From: Reinekea marinisedimentorum
Lineage (GTDB): Bacteria > Pseudomonadota > Gammaproteobacteria > Pseudomonadales > Natronospirillaceae
DNA: 64,000 nucleotides
Reading direction: 5' to 3'
Assembly (NCBI RefSeq): GCF_004341165.1
Contig: NZ_SLZR01000013.1
Span: 43,635-107,634, forward strand
In this document: piece after piece, positions 56,686-64,000 of the stretch
Layout: every line of letters starts with the position of its first letter
Numbering within the stretch: the first letter of the stretch is position 1
Program-made: the position numbers and the translations under genes
The notes under the pieces: generated by a model
Databases searched by the model: none
What the model was told of the DNA's origin: nothing
Seen by the model: only the letters and a program-made list of their open reading frames with translations

Positions 56686-57339
56686 CTACTCCGCTTGGTA
56701 CAGCAGCGCATGAATACTGGAAACCACAAGCGGACTGCCGCCCTTACGGCCCAGGCTGGTAATAAACGGCACCTTGTTTTGTTGCGCCAGCGCATCTTTG
56801 GATGTATCGGCTTTAACAAAACCGACAGGGATGCCAATCACCAGCGCCGGGTTCGCCTCGCCAGCCTCCACCATACGCAGCAATTCCAACAAGGCGGTGG
56901 GCGCATTACCAATGCCGACAATGGCACCGTTTAACAGGCCTTCATCGCGCGCTTTGCGCATGGCCCAGATTGCACGGGTTTCACCATTTGCTTTCGCGGT
57001 ATTCATCACATCTGCATCGCTGATAAAGCAGTGAGTACTGTTGCCGTGAACGGACAGGCGCTGCGCGCTTAGGCCGCTGGTAATCATGGTGACATCGCTG
57101 ACAATCGGGCAGCCGTTTTTAAGAGCCTCGATACCACGTTCGACGGCCTGCGCGCTGAAGCGGAATAAATCTGCAAACTCAAAATCCCCGGTGGTGTGAA
57201 TGGCGCGACGCACGACCTGCCATTGCGCGTCTGGAAAATCGTGGCCGCCATGACGCTCGGCCATTTCCTGATCGATAATGGCGAAGGAGCCGTTTTCAAT
57301 TTTCTGCCCATCGCGGGTCATTTGCTGCATATCACTCAT
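56686..57339 (-). CDS. cbiC: precorrin-8X methylmutase
   Basis: A 217-residue mutase (CobH/CbiC) that moves the methyl group from C-11 to C-12 to give (hydrogeno)cobyrinate. IVRRAIHTTGDFEFADL-like sequence (VRRAIHTTGDFEFADL) near residue 46 holds the catalytic His; VSDVTMITSGLS and GIPVGFVKADTSKDAL follow. The start ATG 57339 overlaps the cbiD stop; an upstream ATG in frame lies within cbiD. Confidence 0.94.
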   Translation of the reverse strand: MSDMQQMTRDGQKIENGSFAIIDQEMAERHGGHDFPDAQWQVVRRAIHTTGDFEFADLFRFSAQAVERGIEALKNGCPIVSDVTMITSGLSAQRLSVHGNSTHCFISDADVMNTAKANGETRAIWAMRKARDEGLLNGAIVGIGNAPTALLELLRMVEAGEANPALVIGIPVGFVKADTSKDALAQQNKVPFITSLGRKGGSPLVVSSIHALLYQAE

Positions 57340-58480
57340 CGTGCCCCCTGCTATTGGGTGTTGAAACATCGCCGCTGCTGGCCAGCTGATCGCCATTAAA
57401 ATCGATCAGCGTGACCTCAACGTACAGAGCGTTGTTTATATACTGTTTCGCATGTTGCCAGGCTTCATAACAAAGCCGATTTAAAAATTGATCACCTTGC
57501 GGCTGATCACGTACACAATCCAGAACATAACGGCCGGTGTTCGCCTGTGCTATTTGGTCGACGATCTTTACCGGCAAATGGCATTCTTCAGCGATGGCAC
57601 TTAGCTGGCCAAAATCGATCGCGTAGCCTGAAACGTGTGTCATCATCCGCCCGGAGACTAGCTTGCTCAGCTTGCCGATCATCACCACCAGAGCGACCCG
57701 CTGCAGCCGGTAACGTTTGGCAGAGCGCAAGCCTATACCGATAAAATCACCTGCCTGAATCAGACCGATAGCGGGTATGTGTGGGTACAAGTTCATGGCC
57801 GCTTTTTCTGATCGGCTGCCCGTTGTTAACACGACTTCAGCAAGGCCGTTAGTCGCTGCAACCTGAACCGACTGCCGCACCGAAGAGGCAAAGGCCGATG
57901 TTGAATAGGGCTTTACCGTACCGCGCGTGCCTAAAATTGAAATTCCGCCAAGCAAACCTAAGCGCTCGTTAATCGTTTGTTTGGCCGCCTCTTCACCACC
58001 CGGAACGCCTATGGTTAAACGCACCCCACTCGCCTGCCGCAAATGCGCCGGGTGGCTTCGCCATTCTTCGTCGGCCATGGCCAGAATATTTTGCCGGGGC
58101 ACCGGGTTGATCGCCGGTTCGCCAACCGGTAATTCAAGACCTGGCAGCGTGACCGTTGCAACACCCTCACCACCCGTTAATTTAAAACCCTGCTGCTCCT
58201 GCCAGGCTGCAAAGCACTGAATTTCCAGGCCGTGTGTGCAGTCTGGGTCGTCACCGGCATCTTTAATAACACCCGCCAGTACACCGGTTTGGTGGATGTC
58301 TAAACGGGCCAACTGAAAACTGGCCTGCGCTTTGTTCGGTAAGGTAATTCCAATTTTGCTAATAGCATGACCTGTTAATAAGGCATAAACAGCGGCCCGT
58401 GCCGCTGCGGCAGCACAGGCACCGGTTGTATAACCGCTGCGCAAATCGGTGCGTTTGGCTGAGCGTTTAAGTTGCCCCAT
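57332..58480 (-). CDS. cbiD: cobalt-precorrin-5B C1-methyltransferase CbiD
   Basis: A 382-residue enzyme. LRSGYTTGACAAAAARAAVYAL at about residues 14-35 is the CbiD hallmark, and LGLLGGISILGTRGTVKPYS follows near 200. CbiD is specific for the cobalt-early pathway and is unrelated to the aerobic CobF. It lies 9 bp after cbiK. Confidence 0.95.
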   Translation of the reverse strand: MGQLKRSAKRTDLRSGYTTGACAAAAARAAVYALLTGHAISKIGITLPNKAQASFQLARLDIHQTGVLAGVIKDAGDDPDCTHGLEIQCFAAWQEQQGFKLTGGEGVATVTLPGLELPVGEPAINPVPRQNILAMADEEWRSHPAHLRQASGVRLTIGVPGGEEAAKQTINERLGLLGGISILGTRGTVKPYSTSAFASSVRQSVQVAATNGLAEVVLTTGSRSEKAAMNLYPHIPAIGLIQAGDFIGIGLRSAKRYRLQRVALVVMIGKLSKLVSGRMMTHVSGYAIDFGQLSAIAEECHLPVKIVDQIAQANTGRYVLDCVRDQPQGDQFLNRLCYEAWQHAKQYINNALYVEVTLIDFNGDQLASSGDVSTPNSRGHDE

Positions 58481-58489
58481 GAAAATAAC

Positions 58490-59335
58490 CTACCCTATTG
58501 CTTGCAGCTCGGGGGCGTTCAGGCGGGTTAGCCCCTGCTCTATTTGAAGCATCACGATATCGGTAACAGCTTGGGTAGAAATTAAATTAAATGACTCGCC
58601 TTCGTCATCGTGAGCCACCTGAACATCACAAACCTCTGACAGCGCCTGTTTAATGTCGGCCATGTCGTTAACAAAATGATTTCCGGAAACAAGCAACATG
58701 GGGATCACGTTAAGGCTCGGTTTACGCTCTTCAGAAAACGCGCTAATGCGCTGCTCAATGGCATGTTTCACCAGGCTAAAAGGCAGTGCGCCTTCTAATG
58801 AACAGGAGATATTTTTGTCTGAAAGTTTGCCCAGCAGGCTATCGACATAACTGATGGCCTGATGACCTGCGTTATCTAAATAGGGCGCGCCGTGGTGCAC
58901 ATATAAATTAATGTCGGCGCTATCGACAAATTTCTCGTTGAGCGCAGAAAGCAGGTCATTGGCCCGGTGTGTGTGATGGATAATCGCAGGCGTGTAATCA
59001 ATGTGTGCCAACGAGAAATGCCGAAACCCATCAACAACCTTCGCTACCTGTTTGTGCTCATCGGTCGGGAACAAATAACATGAGACCACCAGAATACGCT
59101 GATAGCCTTCCAGATCTAAATCGGCCAGAACCGCTGGTAAGTGCGCGTAATGCTCGCCGGCCTGCTTTAACTTTTTAATCACCATACGCGAGCTGAGCGC
59201 CATACGAACCTCGCAGCCTGTATAGCGTGCGGCTATTTTCTGCTTCAAAGACTCGTATCGCCCTTGCTCTACCACCGAGCCGAAACAACTCAATACAATT
59301 GCTGTGCTCTGGGTGTAGTGCCTTAGTCTTTTCAT
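58490..59335 (-). CDS. cbiK: sirohydrochlorin cobaltochelatase CbiK-like
   Basis: A 281-residue class II chelatase that inserts cobalt into sirohydrochlorin at the beginning of the cobalt-early route. IVLSCFGSVVEQGRYESL resembles the CbiK N-terminus, MALSSRMVIKKL follows, and MLLVSGNHFVNDMADI contains the metal-binding His with the family's NDM motif. Length fits CbiK rather than the short archaeal CbiX. First gene after the riboswitch. Confidence 0.85.
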   Translation of the reverse strand: MKRLRHYTQSTAIVLSCFGSVVEQGRYESLKQKIAARYTGCEVRMALSSRMVIKKLKQAGEHYAHLPAVLADLDLEGYQRILVVSCYLFPTDEHKQVAKVVDGFRHFSLAHIDYTPAIIHHTHRANDLLSALNEKFVDSADINLYVHHGAPYLDNAGHQAISYVDSLLGKLSDKNISCSLEGALPFSLVKHAIEQRISAFSEERKPSLNVIPMLLVSGNHFVNDMADIKQALSEVCDVQVAHDDEGESFNLISTQAVTDIVMLQIEQGLTRLNAPELQAIG

Positions 59336-59555
59336 ATTTTAATCCCGTCACTTAAGTGAAAAATAATGTGCACGTTACAGAACCGCGATATGAACGAACG
59401 GTTCGAATTGCATTTTCAGGATGAGATCAGGGAGGTTAAGCCGTTAAAGGTAACGACAGCTTCGGTAGAGGGTTCCGAAAGCGCTAACCTGGAGACACCC
59501 GCTCACATGCTGATTGGCACTCGGTGCCATACACTTAAAGAACCTTAAGTGCAGC
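59336..59555 (-). promoter_or_regulatory. 220-nt leader between the riboswitch and cbiK
   Basis: On the minus strand two small hairpins, CACTTAA-GGTTCT-TTAAGTG (about 59531-59550) and GGCAC-CGA-GTGCC (about 59516-59528), lie directly after the riboswitch. No T tract follows either, so a termination platform is not evident. No credible ORF is seen on the transcribed strand. A 60-codon plus-strand frame here is not supported by a ribosome site. Confidence 0.5.
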
Positions 59556-59750
59556 GGAGGCAGGTCTCCTGGCTTATGGGTCATCATTGAAACTATGCCT
59601 TCCCGAGATTAGTTACTCAGTGGCCTTATTTAGCTCAACTCACCATTTACAGTTGCGGGTACAGCCCAAGCTTTTCACTTGGTTCCCTTTTAGAGCGGTT
59701 TTCTATAGGTGCCAGATACAAGACACCGGGCCGCTCACCTCAGCGTTGGT
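59556..59750 (-). ncRNA. cobalamin riboswitch
   Basis: Read on the minus strand, the conserved elements come in the right order: AAAAGGGAACCAAGTGAAAA, GGGCTGTACCCGCAACTGT (B12 core, near 59650-59670), GGCCACTGAGT, GGGAAGGCA, and the closing GCCAGGAGACCTGCC (59559-59575). The 5' boundary is approximate. It should repress the downstream cobalamin operon when adenosylcobalamin is plentiful. Confidence 0.93.
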
Positions 59751-59970
59751 CATAGTGCCACCAGATCCGGAATTCATATTGACTACTGTCAAAGGTGCGA
59801 CGCAGATCCCCATTTGGATCACATTCTTTACAGTTGGGGGATGCTGCTGGAACTGGCTGCTATTCGAGGCTTCGGTTATTGGCGCCGCTGTACAGATGGA
59901 GCATCCAATGATGCGCTAGCTGTTGTGATGGAGCTCTGTACAAGGGCTATCTGGATACCGTTCGTAGCCA
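59751..59970. promoter_or_regulatory. presumed promoter region of the cobalamin operon
   Basis: This 220-bp stretch between the arfB stop and the riboswitch must hold the operon's promoter. TTGACA occurs on the minus strand near 59785-59790, but no good -10 lies 16-18 bp from it. No gene is supported; the plus-strand frames are chance openings. Confidence 0.4.
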
Positions 59971-60387
59971 TTACTCACCGCGAACCTTACCGCGCAATGC
60001 CTTTGTTTTACCGCGTTGGGTTTTCTTATCTACCCGGCGGCGCTGCGAGCCTTTGGTCGGTTTGGTAGCGCGGCGGGCTTTTTCTACCTTGCCGCAATCG
60101 CGAATAAGCTGCTGTAGGCGTTCCATGGCATGCAGCCGGTTCTTCTCCTGGGTACGGAATGTTTGTGCCTTTATCACGATAACGCCATCGCTGGTAATTC
60201 GCTGGTCGTTCAGTGCCAGCAGGCGCTGCTTGTAGAATTCTGGTAGCGACGATGCGGCTATATCAAAGCGCAGATGGATAGCACTGGAAACCTTATTCAC
60301 GTTCTGGCCGCCAGCGCCCTGCGCTCGAATAGCACTGCATTTTATTTCGGAATCGGGAATTGATACGGTGTTAGATATATAAAGCAC
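59971..60387 (-). CDS. arfB: alternative ribosome-rescue factor ArfB
   Basis: A 138-residue codon-independent peptidyl-tRNA hydrolase. RAQGAGGQNVNKVSSA contains the catalytic GGQ at residues 26-28, followed by a strongly basic tail (KVEKARRATKPTKGSQRRRVDKK onwards) that inserts into the empty mRNA channel. It releases peptides from ribosomes stalled at mRNA ends. Single gene. Confidence 0.95.
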   Translation of the reverse strand: MLYISNTVSIPDSEIKCSAIRAQGAGGQNVNKVSSAIHLRFDIAASSLPEFYKQRLLALNDQRITSDGVIVIKAQTFRTQEKNRLHAMERLQQLIRDCGKVEKARRATKPTKGSQRRRVDKKTQRGKTKALRGKVRGE

Positions 60388-60547
60388 GGGTCAACGGATA
60401 GCCTGAGGTTTAATTAAGGCGAGTTTACCAGAAATGGGGATGAAGCGGTTTTAGGTGGATTAGAGGGTGACCAATTCGGCCTCCCCTTCTTCAAAATCTA
60501 AGAATGTATACTAAAAAATGTAACGATTCTGGTATGTAAACTAAACC

Positions 60548-61647
60548 CTATGATTCTGACCCCTTCGAATATAACGAAGGCACTGTCAGCGTGCTTTCTA
60601 CTGCAGAAAACTCGGTAATAATTTTGCTGTAATCGACATTCACCGGTACCTGTACGCTTGGTGCGCCGCTATAACTTACGGTGATGTAAACCGGCGCATC
60701 GGTGGTTTCTTCAATGGGGTAAAGCACGCCAGAGCTGGACACAATAACCTTAGAGGTATCGCTGGAGGCATAGCTTAGACCGGAGGTGGTAGTATTCAGC
60801 TGTACTTCACCATGGAACTCGAAATCAACATAGGTATTTAACGTTTGGCGGTCTAAGGCGTTTGTTAGCACCATCGCTTCCGGTGATACGCGCATACCTT
60901 CTACGTTTTCGTTTACATCGCTACCGGTAAAGGCCAGCTGGTTAAAGCTGGCGCTGTTGCCACTGGCATCGACTATGTTTACATCCATCAACACAACGCC
61001 GTCATACATAAATTCGGCTGCGCTCAGCGTACCTTCTACTGGCACACTGATAACAATTTCCGTTTGATCTTCTTTGCTTGGGTAAACCGTTGTGTAGCCA
61101 TCGGTATTGGCGAAGGCATTTTCGGCGGCGATATCAACTACACCGTCTGCTTCGGTTAAGGCAGATGCGCGCAGGCCTAATACGTCTGCACTTAAGCTTT
61201 TTAAAAGTTAATTTTTGGGAATATCAACTTTATCATTAGCAGTAACAGACACTTGCAGGTACTGGTCTTGCGACGAACCAGTAACAGAAACTCCGTTAAA
61301 GCTGATGGTTGGGTTGGTGGTTTCTACCGAAAAGGATTCGCTGTGGTAATAATGCTCACCACTGATATCAGTTACAGTCACCGAAGGTGAACTTGCATAG
61401 CTGCTATCTAACAGTACGGCGAATTCACAACTGTTGCCTTCCGTTGAACGAATGGCATCGGCCAAGCTTAACGATTGCCCGCTGACCGAAATATCCGCCA
61501 GTTGGGTACAGTCTTCACCGCTATGCGGAAGTTAACCTCCTGTACTGTATCGGTAGGTACCTCGTCTGCACGGATGTCTATATCACCAATGGCAAAAACC
61601 GGGCTCGCTAATAACAACGCACTTATAAAAGCTATAGGCCGAATCAC
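60548..61647 (-). pseudogene. broken gene for a secreted beta-rich protein
   Basis: A GTG start at 61647 with AAGGA upstream opens a signal peptide (IRPIAFISALLLASPVFAIG). Near 61510-61530 the frame shifts by one base relative to the next part, which continues GEDCTQLADISVSGQSLSLADAIR. That second frame is closed by a TAA at 61208-61210, and the same frame is open again down to the TGA at 60548. The reconstructed product of about 365 residues is Ser/Thr/Val-rich with beta-sandwich-like sequence and no known motif. One frameshift and one nonsense codon make it a probable pseudogene. Confidence 0.7.
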
Positions 61648-61739
61648 GATGTGTTCCTTTTTCGTTTTTTGGCAGTTTTTTTTTAAACTACCGGGTCGCA
61701 AGTTTTTACTACTCTTAATGAATCAATAGTTTTTGCTGA

Positions 61740-62294
61740 TTATTTTTGTAACCAGGCCGCTATTGAATACAACCAGCCCAGGTTTTCTTTTGGGATGGTT
61801 AAAAAAACTTTGCCGACTATTTGGCGCAGGTTTATTGGGCCTAAGTTGCGGCTGTCGGTACTGTGCTTGGGGTTATCGCCTAATACAAAATAACCGTTTA
61901 TATGTTCTAGGGTTTGTTGCTCTCGGTAAGCAACAGGCCTATGTGTTTTTGCATCCATTGCGGTGATCAGTTTTGAATAAGTCACTGATTCACCGGGCAC
62001 ATAAGCGATACGCTTTATTAGCTTCATTTTTTTTACATTTGGGTCGTTGAAAACGATTATGTCGCCTTTGTTAAAAGAATGATGGCTGTTTTCTACTTCT
62101 ATTTTAACTATTACTAAGTCACCAGGGTTTAATGCTGGTAGCATGGAAACAGAGCGCACCAGATAAACATCAAGGTTAAAAAGTTCTTGCCTGTATTTCC
62201 ATGCCATTACTCCTGAGGGCAGAACCAACATCAAAGCAACTGATGTTAAAGCTATGACACTCCTTGCTTTAATCTTCAGACATGTACCCTTCAT
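61740..62294 (-). CDS. signal peptidase I-like protein, S26 family
   Basis: A 184-residue membrane-anchored peptidase with one N-terminal helix (about residues 12-30). The catalytic Ser lies in SVSMLPALNPGDLV (near residue 50) and the Lys in KLIKRIAYVPGE (near 94); GYFVLGDNPKHSTDSRNLGPI is the box E region. It is shorter than E. coli LepB and resembles TraF/plasmid-type or accessory signal peptidases. Its start overlaps the preceding ORF by 26 bp, so it belongs to that AT-rich operon rather than to the housekeeping lep locus. Confidence 0.85.
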   Translation of the reverse strand: MKGTCLKIKARSVIALTSVALMLVLPSGVMAWKYRQELFNLDVYLVRSVSMLPALNPGDLVIVKIEVENSHHSFNKGDIIVFNDPNVKKMKLIKRIAYVPGESVTYSKLITAMDAKTHRPVAYREQQTLEHINGYFVLGDNPKHSTDSRNLGPINLRQIVGKVFLTIPKENLGWLYSIAAWLQK

Positions 62295-62637
62295 CGATTA
62301 AACTATCACTGATAAATGAAACTCCACAGGTGACGAATAGCTTCTTAAGCAATGGAGTTGACTCAGAAAGTGCACTAGCACCGATAAGCTCAACATGAAT
62401 TTCATCACCCTTAACAAAACTATTTTCTGCTGAAATACATCCCTTTTGATTCGGATACTCTTCCCAAGTATCCATTACATCGCACAGTAGACCTTCAGCT
62501 TCTTCACCAAAATACTCAAAATGGTCTTCCAGCCTTGCTCCGAAGTGACCATCCTTTAAATCGTTGACAATCGACTTCCACTTTTCTAAATCTTTAGCTG
62601 GAACCCTAAATATGAATGTTACGTAAGATTCAATCAC
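62269..62637 (-). CDS. hypothetical acidic protein, 122 residues
   Basis: A soluble acidic protein without signal peptide or recognised domain. DHFEYFGEEAEGLLCDVMDTWEEYP is the most characteristic stretch. It begins 26 bp after the 258-residue gene and overlaps the S26 peptidase gene. The DNA is clearly richer in AT than the cobalamin and urea regions. Small acidic orphans of this kind are often immunity proteins, but nothing here proves that. Confidence 0.7.
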   Translation of the reverse strand: MIESYVTFIFRVPAKDLEKWKSIVNDLKDGHFGARLEDHFEYFGEEAEGLLCDVMDTWEEYPNQKGCISAENSFVKGDEIHVELIGASALSESTPLLKKLFVTCGVSFISDSLIDEGYMSED

Positions 62638-62663
62638 ACAAATCTTCCTCTACAGGTATCAAT

Positions 62664-63440
62664 TTACAGCTTTACATTTTTCCAACTATCTACAAGAAAA
62701 TCAGAGATAGGAGAATCTTCAGACTCAAGATCACAAACAAACTCTTTCAAAAAAACATAGGTTTCATGGTTGAAGTACTCATATTTTTCTACTTCGTTTA
62801 AATATTTTTTCATCGTTTTAAACAGAATGTTTATTAACTTAGTTGCCTCATCATCGAGAGACTCAATATACTTTTGTACTGATAGAAAGTATGGATACAT
62901 TTTTACCATATATGACGCAAATGACCCTGCATAACTCTTACACCTAAAAACCCATACAAACGCATACGCCATATGCTGAATTGCAAATGAACTATCAATA
63001 CTGTATGAATAATCTACCCCCCCAACCAAAAGATCCTTAGGTTCCGGCCTGTACTCCTTCCCCCAAAAATACTCGGCATGACTAAGAAACTCAGACTCAG
63101 TTCTCCCCCAGTTAGAGCTCGAAATAAAGGTTTGCCTTAACTCTGCATCTACTACATCTCTTGCATCATCCTCATTTTCACAGACGAGCATCTCCTGATA
63201 AAAGTAGTCAAGACCTTTTTTGGTTTGAATCGGAAAACAATTAGCCAAATCGAACATATTTTCTATTAACGGCAAATCATCATCAATCTCAGCTAAAAAA
63301 TAATATGACTTTAAAGATTTTAGTTGCTTCTTTCTTAACTCTTTTTCTTCCTGATCGACAACAGCACTCCAAGATTTCTCACGATGAGAAATCCATTCAT
63401 CAGTTTTCACTTCTGGAAATGCATTTATAAAATCATTCAT
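62664..63440 (-). CDS. hypothetical protein, 258 residues
   Basis: A soluble, mostly helical, acidic and aromatic-rich protein (for example KSYYFLAEIDDDLPLIENMF and FVWVFRCKSYAGSFASYMVKMYPYF). I recognise no family. The codon use is AT-rich, like the two downstream genes with which it forms an operon, and it lies near a transposase fragment. Acquisition by transfer is likely; function is unknown. Confidence 0.72.
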   Translation of the reverse strand: MNDFINAFPEVKTDEWISHREKSWSAVVDQEEKELRKKQLKSLKSYYFLAEIDDDLPLIENMFDLANCFPIQTKKGLDYFYQEMLVCENEDDARDVVDAELRQTFISSSNWGRTESEFLSHAEYFWGKEYRPEPKDLLVGGVDYSYSIDSSFAIQHMAYAFVWVFRCKSYAGSFASYMVKMYPYFLSVQKYIESLDDEATKLINILFKTMKKYLNEVEKYEYFNHETYVFLKEFVCDLESEDSPISDFLVDSWKNVKL

Positions 63441-63454
63441 GACACACCCTCAAC

Positions 63455-63628
63455 TTAATTCAATGTAATTGATAATGCCTCAGCAAAATCTTCTGGTGAA
63501 ACTTCATCCACCAAATACCCAGACACCCATCTTAAAGAATAATCTAACCCATAACCACATAGCCTGCTCATGAACTGCTGGATGCCACCACGCTTGCTAT
63601 CAATCGGCCAGTTCCAAGACGTTTCAAG
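63455..63628 (-). pseudogene. C-terminal remnant of an unknown gene
   Basis: An open frame of 57 codons, bounded upstream by TGA (63629-63631) and lacking a proper start, reads LETSWNWPIDSKRGG then QQFMSRLCGYGLDYSLRWVSGY and ends ALSITLN. The composition is protein-like and matches the AT-rich neighbours. It is probably the tail of a gene whose 5' part was lost when DNA beside the transposase rearranged. Confidence 0.5.
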
Positions 63629-63700
63629 TCAAAACCACCGATTTCAGGCATGCCAAGATTTCAGACCGGCTGAATTTTTCAGTATTGTTTGAAGGATTTT

Positions 63701-64000
63701 CTAAGTCAGCAGTACACCAACGTTTGGTATACGCTGATAGCCCAGATCGGGCAATTTCTGTTTCAGTGAATCCAGTTTTCCGGCAAAGCCATTAAAGCTT
63801 TTTTCAAAACGCTGGGCGCTGTAAAGCCAGTTTTTAGGTTCAATGTGTAGGCGTTTTAAGATGGGCGGCAGGTTGGCGGGTATTGCGCCTCGCTTGTCTT
63901 CACGCAGGCAGCGGCCTGTCCAATCGAGCAGTTGCAAGTAATCTTCAAGTTTGAATGGCAGGCCTTCGGGCATGGGCTGGCGTGGATTGCCGACGAATGG
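63701..64000 (-). CDS. REP-associated (RAYT-type Y1) transposase, C-terminal part (cut by window edge)
   Basis: The frame is open from the right edge to a TGA at 63701. FVGNPRQPMPEGLPFKLEDY and LLDWTGRCLREDKRGAIP, then LPPILKRLHIEPKNWLY, resemble the C-terminal region of large IS200-like/RAYT transposases of about 320 residues common in marine gammaproteobacteria. The HUH catalytic part lies outside the window. RAYT proteins mobilise REP elements, and two REP families occur in this window. Whether this copy is intact cannot be seen. Confidence 0.75.
   Translation of the reverse strand, partial: PFVGNPRQPMPEGLPFKLEDYLQLLDWTGRCLREDKRGAIPANLPPILKRLHIEPKNWLYSAQRFEKSFNGFAGKLDSLKQKLPDLGYQRIPNVGVLLT

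Noticed and set aside
59366..59548. Plus-strand ORF of 60 codons (MNERFELHFQDE...) in the cobalamin leader
   Set aside because: Composition is protein-like, but it lacks a ribosome site and lies antisense to the operon leader between riboswitch and cbiK; not supported without conservation.

Overview
The window looks like chromosomal DNA of a marine, polysaccharide-degrading gammaproteobacterium, probably of the Cellvibrionaceae type. This is inferred from gene content only: a GH9 cellulase with a CBM3c-like module and a GlyGly-CTERM tail, a secreted lipoprotein, gammaproteobacterial gene versions and REP arrays. No rRNA or tRNA gene was recognised.

Layout. (1) 0-5 kb: the 5' part of a lipoprotein gene, a HAD phosphatase, a MazG-like pyrophosphohydrolase, a TauE/SafE permease, and a MerR regulator with an aldo/keto reductase behind a MerR-type promoter. 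(2) 5-22 kb: nitrogen acquisition from urea. One minus-strand run holds urtA-[8-copy REP array]-urtBCDE-ureDABCEFG-hupE. Divergent from it lies a hybrid histidine kinase whose sensor half is an NCS1-like permease, followed by its LuxR-type response regulator; together these probably sense and control urea or nitrogen use. (3) 21.8-35.3 kb: a type I-E CRISPR-Cas island. It has 51 repeats and 50 spacers, a short leader, then reading upstream cas2, cas1, a KilA-N gene, cse1, cas5e, cas7e, cse2, cas6e, cas3 and a 51-codon leader ORF. Divergent from these is a WYL regulator of the BrxR/CapW kind. A 106-bp direct repeat of the 3' part of rsuA bounds the island, and its array-side junction falls inside a truncated CRISPR repeat. 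(4) 35-43.5 kb: rsuA, a small DUF6172-like gene, the GH9 cellulase, and the sulfate importer sbp-cysTWA. (5) 43.7-59.8 kb: cobalamin synthesis. A flavoprotein-cobO pair converges on a 13-gene run, cbiK-cbiD-cbiC-cobL-cobI-cbiG-cobJ-cobM-cbiB-cobC-cobT-like-cobQ-cbiA, preceded by a cobalamin riboswitch. The gene set (CbiK, CbiD, CbiG) is that of the cobalt-early (anaerobic) route. No precorrin-6A reductase, CobU/CobP or CobS is seen. (6) 60-64 kb: arfB, a broken secreted-protein gene, an AT-rich operon ending in an S26 signal peptidase, and the 3' part of a REP-associated (RAYT-type) transposase gene at the right edge.

The least ordinary region is the CRISPR-Cas island. It combines a KilA-N protein translationally coupled to cas1, a small ORF coupled to cas3, a BrxR-type regulator with a perfect 18-bp palindrome, exchanged positions of cse1 and cas6e, and a fossil record of how the island joined the chromosome.
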